From contig DAOUVR010000015.1 of the NCBI GenBank assembly GCA_030667555.1, positions 1-11,839 of the forward strand: DNA of 11,839 nucleotides, read 5' to 3'. Positions 7,525 through 11,839 of the stretch are shown one piece after another (the stretch's first letter is position 1; every line of letters starts with the position of its first letter). Made by a program: the position numbers and the translations under genes. The notes beneath the pieces were generated by a model. That model was given only the letters and a program-made list of their open reading frames with translations. It was not told the origin of the DNA and did no database searches. Source of the DNA: Dehalococcoidia bacterium. GTDB taxonomy: Bacteria; Chloroflexota; Dehalococcoidia; E44-bin15.

Positions 7525-8913
7525 CTACGGAACGATAGAAACCAAACCTGTGGCAATTGCCACTGCTGCAAAGATAATGGCGCCAACGATGGCGATCATC
7601 TCCCAGGAGTAGACAAACTTCCTAATCCTGTTTCCTATCGACAGGGCTTCCTCCGCTTTTTGCAGTGCTTCATCTGCCTTTGCCGACACTTGCATCACGG
7701 CTCTCTCGGCTGCTTCCCGAGCCGCTTCCTCGGCCCTTCTAACTGCGTCGACGGCTGCTTCCTCAGCCGCTTTCAGCGCCCTTTCAGCCGTAAGCTGAGC
7801 CGCCGCTGCTGCCGCCGCCGCTGCCGCGACTGCCGCTGCTGCCGCCGCTGCTGCCGCTGCTGCCGCTTTGTCGGCGCCTCCTACTACCTGGTGCAGGACT
7901 GCAATGGCAGCCCTTATGGCATTGTCTCCAGCGACGTCAGCTTGCTCCGCTGCTCTAAGAGTCTTGTCGGCTACCTCAAGCCCAGTTGCCGCCGCTTCTT
8001 TGGCCTCCTTGCCCGCAGTGTCAGCCCTCTTGGCAATGACCCCTGTCACGTTGGCGGCTGCCTCTATGGCTTGGTCTCCTGTCAATATAGCTAAATCAGC
8101 TTTCCTCCCCACCTCATCGGCGGCACGAAAAGCAGCAGCCGCAGCCATCTTGGCTGCGACACCTGCCTCGTCAACTTTTCTCGCTGTCTCCGACGTCGGG
8201 TTGGCTTCCACCTCAGCGACGGCTGCCTCGGCCGTTTTCGCGCTTTCCTCGGCCCGCTTTGCAGCGGTGTCGGCCGCTTCGTTAGCTTGCTCGATCGCTC
8301 CCTTGGCGGCGATGGCCGCCCCTTCATATCTGGCAGCCACCTCTTCAGCTCTGGCGAGGGCGTCGGCCGCCATTCTCGTGGCCTCTTCAGCGGCTTGCTG
8401 TGCAGCCCTCGCCGTTTCCTCTGCTCTTGCTGCCGCTTCCTCCGCTCTTCGAGCCGCGTCCTCTGCCGCTTTGGTTGCCTCCTCGGCCGCCCGCCTCGCC
8501 TCGGCACTGGCTTCCTCAGCCTTGGCAACTGCGTTCTCAGCCGCTTTGATTGCCTCGTCCGCCTTGGCGGCCGCCTGATCCCCAATCTCCTTCATCCTGG
8601 CTTCGGCAGCGGCGATCGCAGCCTCCGCAGCGGCGATCGCAGCCTCCGCAGCCTTTGTTGCCTTGTCGGCAGCCTCCTCTCCAGCCTTGCGTGCATCTTC
8701 AGCTCTCAGCCCTGCCTCGTCAGATGCCTTTGTGGCCGCTGCTGCAGCGTCCCTCGCTGCCTTGGCTGCTTCCTCGGCTTTCCTGGCAGCTTCGGCGACT
8801 AGTATAATATTGGAGTCCATCTCGTCCAGGATTTGAGGAAGCGGTTTTGTTAGTATCTTGGAAGGCTCCGCTGCCTTCCTTTCTTTGCCTGCCTCCACGT
8901 TTTCGTCAACCAT
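7525..8913 (-). CDS. Long Ala-rich helical/coiled-coil protein with C-terminal membrane anchor
   Basis: No family recognised. The 462-residue protein is almost entirely Ala, Glu, Lys, Arg and Asp from about residue 40 to 425, in seven-residue units such as RRAAEEA, TKAAEDA, ARRAEEA (about 140-165), as in Ala-rich coiled coils, TolA-like stalks or LEA-type proteins. It has no Cys and almost no aromatic residues. Residues 350-372 are twelve Ala, one Val and ten Ala. There is no N-terminal signal peptide. The end carries RIRKF and then one hydrophobic segment (about 439-462, MIAIVGAIIFAAVAIATGLV) that stops at the C-terminus, so it looks tail-anchored with the rod in the cytoplasm by the positive-inside rule. 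The ATG is supported by AAGGAGAAGGAG just upstream. Overlapping open frames on the plus strand are by-products of GCN repeats. A structural or stress role is only a guess. Confidence 0.85.
   Translation of the reverse strand: MVDENVEAGKERKAAEPSKILTKPLPQILDEMDSNIILVAEAARKAEEAAKAARDAAAAATKASDEAGLRAEDARKAGEEAADKATKAAEAAIAAAEAAIAAAEARMKEIGDQAAAKADEAIKAAENAVAKAEEASAEARRAAEEATKAAEDAARRAEEAAARAEETARAAQQAAEEATRMAADALARAEEVAARYEGAAIAAKGAIEQANEAADTAAKRAEESAKTAEAAVAEVEANPTSETARKVDEAGVAAKMAAAAAFRAADEVGRKADLAILTGDQAIEAAANVTGVIAKRADTAGKEAKEAAATGLEVADKTLRAAEQADVAGDNAIRAAIAVLHQVVGGADKAAAAAAAAAAAAVAAAAAAAAAAQLTAERALKAAEEAAVDAVRRAEEAAREAAERAVMQVSAKADEALQKAEEALSIGNRIRKFVYSWEMIAIVGAIIFAAVAIATGLVSIVP
7798..7866 (-). 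repeat. Poly-alanine GCN codon tract
   Basis: Twenty-three consecutive codons encode Ala except for one Val (GTC at 7828-7830). Mixed GCA, GCG and GCT codons show it is not a pure trinucleotide run, so slippage alone does not explain it; the Ala run is kept at protein level or has diverged since it expanded. Confidence 0.85.
8606..8647 (-). repeat. Exact 21-bp tandem duplication (one heptad)
   Basis: Bases 8606-8626 and 8627-8647 are identical; each unit contains GGCGATCGCAGCCTCC. On the coding strand it encodes EAAIAAA twice (residues 90-103). Because 21 bp equals seven codons, this is direct evidence that the rod protein grows by copying one heptad at a time. The identity of the copies suggests a recent event. 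Confidence 0.9.
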
Positions 8914-8967
8914 TCTCCTTCTCCTTTCTTGGCGGTGTCTAGTTGGTGAATAACATTTTTGCGCGTA

Positions 8968-9003
8968 TCACTTTGTGAACTTAGCCATCATGGTGGACCT
9001 CCT
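8968..9003 (-). promoter_or_regulatory. Possible leader micro-ORF with consensus ribosome site
   Basis: AGGAGG (8998-9003 on the minus strand) lies 6 bases before ATG at 8989-8991, opening the frame MMAKFTK followed by TGA (8968-8970). It is upstream of the coiled-coil gene and would be inside its leader if the promoter at 9097-9125 is used. It could be a regulatory leader peptide, the remains of a lost gene start, or chance. Confidence 0.25.
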
Positions 9004-9096
9004 GATCTTGAACCATCGGCTTGGCGTCCCGCTGTTTACCTGTGTTTCCCTGCTTCATATGAGAATGTGCGGCTTTTCGCCTATTGTAAGGGACTA

Positions 9097-9125
9097 AACA
9101 TACTAGGCATGGGGCTGTTTGTCAA
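9097..9125 (-). promoter_or_regulatory. Promoter candidate for the coiled-coil gene
   Basis: A perfect TTGACA (9120-9125, minus strand) is followed after 17 bases by TATGTT (9097-9102), four of six matches to the -10 consensus. Transcription would start near 9090 and leave a leader of about 175 bases before the ATG at 8913. No better promoter was seen closer to the gene. Confidence 0.42.
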
Positions 9126-9146
9126 TAGAGGGAAGATATGCCGACA

Positions 9147-9177
9147 TACTGTAAGCATGCTGAAGTACGGTAAGTAT
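9147..9177. repeat. Short direct repeat, 19-bp period
   Basis: TACTGTAAGCAT (9147-9158) and TACGGTAAGTAT (9166-9177) match at 10 of 12 positions. They lie roughly 55-90 bases upstream of the start predicted from the promoter at 9097-9125, where an activator could bind. They may also be coincidental. Confidence 0.35.
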
Positions 9178-9367
9178 CATGGTCGAAGAGACAACTATGA
9201 CGACGTAAGGTGGACAAGTCCTTGAGGGCACAAACGTTCCCCCACGGCCCTGGACTTTACCGTATGCCTCTCTCAAGTAGGTTTAGCCTGCGTAGGCAAC
9301 TATCGGGATTTGGCTATTTGTAGTTCATGGTTTTCGCCCCACGTTGACGGTCTGCTGCTCCCCTTGC

Positions 9368-10066
9368 TCATTGCCCGGCGAAGTGTTCTCTGAGCTTGTG
9401 CATTTCCTCTTGGTTTTTCTGACGAACGTCAGCAACCTCGATTTCGTCCAACTCTCGATAGCCACTGTCTGGTGAAATCACAGCGATACCTACGGGGCCA
9501 CCAACCTTGGGGTCTTGCGTTCCGGTCTCTGAAATTATGTATTCAGCCAGCGAAATCACGTGTTCTTTCGTTGCTGTCATATCGTACAACCGGTTCACCA
9601 GGTAGGTAGGAAATAGTGGAAGTCCTAGAAGGCAGAAGCCTTGGTCACACAACATAGTAGCGTAGTCCTGGTCGCTGCTAATGGTATATATCCTGGGCAC
9701 TAGTTCGTCACCACTAAATGACTTCTCATAGCCGGCGATGACGACTCCCATGAGCGGCCGCTCCTGTATCTTGAACTGCTGAAACCAGTCATTATACTGA
9801 GCCCGAAAGCTGTCTCGTAGAAAAAGGGTGACATCATCGGCGAAGACCAGGTTCTTGGATTTCAATTGCTGCTCCATGTTTTTGAGGAGGTTAGAGGCAA
9901 TGTCAGGGGGGCCTGCTATCCCAACGCCGCAATAATCGCTTAACTTGAATATCTTCTTACGCACATCGCTGACAGCCATGAAGCCGCGAGGGTCGCCAAA
10001 GGTGCCCCTGTTATCGCCGGCGAGCACGATACCATCGCTTGCCTGTAATGCTACCACTAGAGTCAT
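9368..10066 (-). CDS. Stand-alone proteasome-type Ntn hydrolase (beta-subunit-like)
   Basis: The 232 residues have the fold signature of 20S proteasome/HslV-type N-terminal nucleophile peptidases. After removal of Met1 the protein would start with Thr, the catalytic nucleophile, without a propeptide. Counting that Thr as 1, Asp falls at 17 and Arg at 19 in VLAGDNRGT, exactly as in proteasome beta subunits. The Lys33 equivalent is in VRKKIFKL, moved by a four-residue insert (GDPR). The Asp166 equivalent is in TQDPKVGG, but the partner Ser169 is Val and the Ser129 region is changed. IAGPPD and GIAVISPDSGY match core strands. It is not HslV by motif and no HslU, ATPase or alpha subunit is adjacent on its strand. 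The ATG has AAAGGGG 6 bases upstream. Likely a self-assembling peptidase of uncertain substrate; inactivity is possible. Confidence 0.8.
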   Translation of the reverse strand: MTLVVALQASDGIVLAGDNRGTFGDPRGFMAVSDVRKKIFKLSDYCGVGIAGPPDIASNLLKNMEQQLKSKNLVFADDVTLFLRDSFRAQYNDWFQQFKIQERPLMGVVIAGYEKSFSGDELVPRIYTISSDQDYATMLCDQGFCLLGLPLFPTYLVNRLYDMTATKEHVISLAEYIISETGTQDPKVGGPVGIAVISPDSGYRELDEIEVADVRQKNQEEMHKLREHFAGQ

Positions 10067-10095
10067 ATAGCACCCCTTTCTTAAGGCTTTTCCTT

Positions 10096-10121
10096 ATTAT
10101 ATCGAGCTCCCCTTTTATCAA
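10096..10121 (-). promoter_or_regulatory. Promoter candidate for the proteasome-like gene
   Basis: On the minus strand an exact TATAAT lies at 10096-10101. The nearest good -35 is TTGATA (10116-10121) with a short 14-base spacer; GCTTGA with 16 bases is an alternative. Transcription would start near 10089, about 22 bases before the ATG. Confidence 0.45.
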
Positions 10122-10139
10122 GCTGCTATGCTCGCTATT

Positions 10140-10176
10140 CTCCCAAGCGGAAATGCGGGACCCTTGGGGGTTTTGT
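10140..10176 (+). terminator. Terminator-like hairpin between the divergent genes
   Basis: CTCCCAAG (10140-10147) can pair with CTTGGGGG (10163-10170), with one G-T wobble and a 15-base loop, followed by TTTTGT. Read on the plus strand it resembles a weak intrinsic terminator, yet there is no plus-strand gene directly upstream. It might insulate the radical SAM promoter from transcription entering antisense through the proteasome-like gene. Confidence 0.25.
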
Positions 10177-10235
10177 GCGAAGTAGTATAAACCGCATGCT
10201 GATAAAAGTATAGATAGTGTGTTTATGGGTGATTG

Positions 10236-10264
10236 TTGACTTTGCGGCCTTCGGATAATATCAT
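10236..10264 (+). promoter_or_regulatory. Promoter candidate for the radical SAM gene
   Basis: TTGACT (10236-10241) and TATCAT (10259-10264) are separated by exactly 17 bases; each hexamer matches the sigma-70 consensus at five of six positions. Transcription would start near 10271, about 90 bases before the preferred start codon at 10364. Confidence 0.55.
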
Positions 10265-10269
10265 GATAT
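10258..10269. promoter_or_regulatory. 12-bp perfect palindrome over the -10 (operator candidate)
   Basis: ATATCATGATAT reads the same on both strands and covers the proposed -10 and nearly reaches the proposed start of transcription. A repressor bound here would block the promoter. AT-rich palindromes of this size do occur by chance, so this is a candidate only. Confidence 0.35.
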
Positions 10270-10363
10270 CCTGAGATATATTACATAAATACCTGCAGGA
10301 ACAAGCAATTTCCCACAGGTTCTTGGTATCCTCTCCTAGCTGTATTTGATGTTGAGGTACGGG

Positions 10364-11512
10364 ATGATAGATGAACTTTCGCCCCAAGATTTTTTGAATA
10401 TCACCAGAGAAAAATTCAGGAAAATGGTCAGGGAAGCCAAGCCCCTGATGTGCTGGTATAGCATTACCGAAGAGTGCGACCTGCACTGCAAATTCTGTTT
10501 TGCCGATTCCACCAAGCCTTGGCCAGATGAATTGACGACGCAGGAGATTTATGCTCTTCTGGATAACATTGCCGAAGCTGGTACACAAGCCATCGTGTTT
10601 GGAGGAGGGGAGCCGACGCTACGAGAGGATCTGGTGGAGGTAATGCATTATGCAGCCAGATACAAAAATATGTTTGTTGCTCTCAACACGCATGGTCAAT
10701 GGCTTGACCGTAAATATGTGACGAGATTGGTGAATGCGGGCATTTCCCAGGTGAAGGTAAGTGTCGATGGGTTGAAAGAGAGCCATGATTGGAACAGAGG
10801 GGAAGGGACCTTTGACAAGTGTATCCAGGCGCTGAAGAACTGTGTGGATGCCGGTATTAAGAGCGTGATATGGATCGCCACTATCTCTCAAATGAATTAC
10901 GATGAAATCCCCCAGATGGTAAAGATGGCCATGGATTTAGGCGTTGATATCTGCATGGTACAGCTTTTCCCTGGCGGGAGGTGGAAAGGGAAAACGGACC
11001 TGATGTTGACTAGAGAGCAGGTCAGGGACTGGCAAAGGTATATGGTTGAGCAACAGAATATATATGGATGGACCAGGATTCAGTTTGAGGACCGTTACCA
11101 AATCTGCGAGGATTGCTCTGCTCTGAAGGTAGCTGCGGACCCATATAGGATAGGTGATTTCACCGATACCCCCGCTGGATGCATTAGTGGCATCTGGCAG
11201 TATATCATAAACGCCTCGGGCAAGGTGGTGATCGGGGATATAGTAACTCCTGAGCTGGAGATAGGTGACCTAAGGCAGGAAAAGCTGAGCAAGATATGGC
11301 GCACTTCTGAGCTGGCTAACCTGTTAAGGGACAGGGACAAACTGAAAGGCAGGTGCGGCAGGTGCGAGTTAAGATTTGTATGTGGAGGCTGTAGAAGGAT
11401 GGCCTACAGCCTGACTGGCGATATTATGGCGCCCGATCCGCAATGCTGGTATAAACCTAGATTGGAGTTAGAATATGACGGTAGAGTACAAAAAGCAGCT
11501 AAAGGTTCCTGA
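10364..11512 (+). CDS. Radical SAM protein with C-terminal SPASM domain
   Basis: The 382 residues (from ATG 10364) contain the radical SAM cluster motif CDLHCKFC (Cys38, Cys42, Cys45), the SAM-contacting GGGEPT (80-85) and the SVDG strand (133-136) of the barrel. The C-terminal SPASM region, which binds auxiliary iron-sulfur clusters, has Cys273 and the set Cys331, Cys334, Cys340, Cys343, Cys361 (C-x2-C-x5-C-x2-C pattern). Cys248 and Cys251 may also be ligands. Family members modify ribosomally made peptides, sulfatases or haem precursors; the substrate cannot be told here, and no precursor peptide was found. ATG 10364 is preferred over TTG 10346 or ATG 10349 because GAGG lies 6 bases before it. 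The last 38 bases overlap the next gene in another frame, so translation is probably coupled. Confidence 0.9.
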   Translation: MIDELSPQDFLNITREKFRKMVREAKPLMCWYSITEECDLHCKFCFADSTKPWPDELTTQEIYALLDNIAEAGTQAIVFGGGEPTLREDLVEVMHYAARYKNMFVALNTHGQWLDRKYVTRLVNAGISQVKVSVDGLKESHDWNRGEGTFDKCIQALKNCVDAGIKSVIWIATISQMNYDEIPQMVKMAMDLGVDICMVQLFPGGRWKGKTDLMLTREQVRDWQRYMVEQQNIYGWTRIQFEDRYQICEDCSALKVAADPYRIGDFTDTPAGCISGIWQYIINASGKVVIGDIVTPELEIGDLRQEKLSKIWRTSELANLLRDRDKLKGRCGRCELRFVCGGCRRMAYSLTGDIMAPDPQCWYKPRLELEYDGRVQKAAKGS

Positions 11513-11839
11513 GGCCGACCCTTTTTTCTTCATGCCCCGGAGCGTTATTGTAAATATCCAAAGACTGGATGAACTAAGCAGGAAGCACCCGGTCAATGTT
11601 CTGGTTACTGGAAAACAAGGATGTGGCAAATCAAGCTTGGTTAGACAATTTGCCGCTCGTTATGACCGCCCGTTGACTGTCTTTCAGGTTGGGCTTCTCA
11701 CTGAGCCGGGGCAACTGTTTGGGCAGCAGAGGCTTAGAGAGGGAGACACCTACTATCAGGAGTTCCTCTTCCCTCAGGCTATCAGCACCCCCAGATGTGC
11801 GGTGCACCTGGAGGAGATCAACCGCCCTGAACACCCCAA
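11475..11839 (+). CDS. AAA+ ATPase, MoxR/CbbQ/NorQ-like, N-terminal part (runs off window)
   Basis: The frame opens with ATG at 11475 (GGAG seven bases upstream) and stays open to the window end, giving 121 residues. Walker A is GKQGCGKSS (residues 46-54). The Walker B region is CAVHLEEINRPEHP (108-121); the E-I-N-R sequence after it is typical of MoxR-type and dynein-like AAA+ proteins such as CbbQ, NorQ and CobS. The first Walker B acid is Glu instead of the usual Asp. The gene starts inside the radical SAM gene, so both are probably made together. Known relatives work with a von Willebrand A protein to insert metal cofactors or remodel an enzyme; whether such a partner follows lies outside the window. 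The function with the radical SAM protein is inferred from overlap only. Confidence 0.85.
   Translation, partial: MTVEYKKQLKVPEADPFFFMPRSVIVNIQRLDELSRKHPVNVLVTGKQGCGKSSLVRQFAARYDRPLTVFQVGLLTEPGQLFGQQRLREGDTYYQEFLFPQAISTPRCAVHLEEINRPEHP

Larger units (their letters stand above)
8914..9367. other. 454-base intergenic region, mainly leader of the coiled-coil gene
   Basis: No convincing gene or RNA gene was found here. The stretch holds the AAGGAG site of the coiled-coil gene, a seven-codon micro-ORF with a strong ribosome site (8968-9003), a promoter candidate (9097-9125), a pair of 12-base near-repeats (9147-9177), and a small GCCT/AGGC stem (9286-9297). The part from about 9226 to 9367, downstream of the proteasome-like gene, shows no clear intrinsic terminator. 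An 88-codon plus-strand frame (8959-9225) starts with TTG without a ribosome site and is not believed. Confidence 0.5.

Noticed and set aside
7868..8578. Long plus-strand open frame (236 codons, Ala/Ser-rich) across the rod gene, and other overlapping frames there
   Set aside because: GCN/GAG-rich repeats remove stops in several frames. Only the minus-strand frame has a ribosome site, heptad periodicity and a membrane anchor.
8612..8639. Two GCGATCGC octamers resembling the cyanobacterial HIP1 repeat
   Set aside because: They occur only because one 21-bp coding unit was duplicated; they are not spread through the window.
8990..9035. tRNA-like T-arm (GGTTCAAGATC on the minus strand, followed later by CCACCA)
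   Set aside because: The five bases flanking the loop do not pair and no acceptor or anticodon arm can be built.
8959..9225. 88-codon plus-strand frame
   Set aside because: Starts with TTG, has no ribosome site, and its composition (scattered Cys, His, Trp) resembles no family; it overlaps the better promoter and leader signals of the opposite strand.
10346..10363. Earlier TTG/ATG starts for the radical SAM gene
   Set aside because: No ribosome site precedes them, whereas ATG 10364 has GAGG at 6-base spacing.
1..11839. CRISPR arrays, complete insertion sequences, rRNA or tRNA genes
   Set aside because: No regularly spaced repeats, transposase motifs or RNA gene signatures were seen on either strand.

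Overview
The window reads as chromosomal DNA from a bacterium of moderate GC content. The order ppdK-dgt-dnaG-rpoD, the long insert in the sigma factor and the protein styles resemble Chloroflexota, most likely a Dehalococcoidia-type lineage. This assignment is inferred from recalled gene order and motifs, not from a search. Of nine stop codons visible at gene ends, six are TAG, three are TGA and none is TAA.

Region 1 (1-5938, + strand) is a compact housekeeping operon. It holds the 3' end of pyruvate, phosphate dikinase (ppdK), an HD-domain dNTP triphosphohydrolase (dgt), DNA primase (dnaG), the primary sigma factor (rpoD) and a small membrane-anchored protein of unknown function. Gaps are 16, -4, 2 and 8 bases, so the genes are probably co-transcribed and translationally coupled. 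This looks like a relative of the classical macromolecular-synthesis operon (primase plus sigma-70), here joined to dNTP control and pyruvate/PEP metabolism.

Region 2 (5935-7303, - strand) is ffh, the signal recognition particle GTPase, converging on region 1 so that the two stop codons share one CTAG. The reading frame is interrupted by a single in-frame TAG at 6343-6345, in the linker between the NG (GTPase) and M (RNA/signal-peptide-binding) domains. A GTG with a Shine-Dalgarno-like sequence lies just downstream. A good promoter (TTGACC-N17-TAAGAT) precedes the gene.

Region 3 (7304-9367) is accessory in character. It has a cluster of hairpins, a 462-residue Ala/Glu/Lys/Arg-rich helical rod protein with a C-terminal membrane anchor (- strand), and a 454-base intergenic stretch. 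That stretch holds a possible promoter, a long leader with a seven-codon micro-ORF, and a short direct repeat.

Region 4 (9368-11839) has a stand-alone proteasome-type Ntn hydrolase (- strand) divergent from a radical SAM/SPASM protein (+ strand). The latter overlaps by 38 bases the start of an AAA+ ATPase (MoxR/CbbQ/NorQ-like) that runs off the window. Both divergent promoters can be proposed, and a 12-bp palindrome overlaps the -10 of the radical SAM promoter. The radical SAM-ATPase pair is the best candidate here for an uncharacterised peptide- or cofactor-maturation system. The interrupted ffh is the most concrete anomaly.
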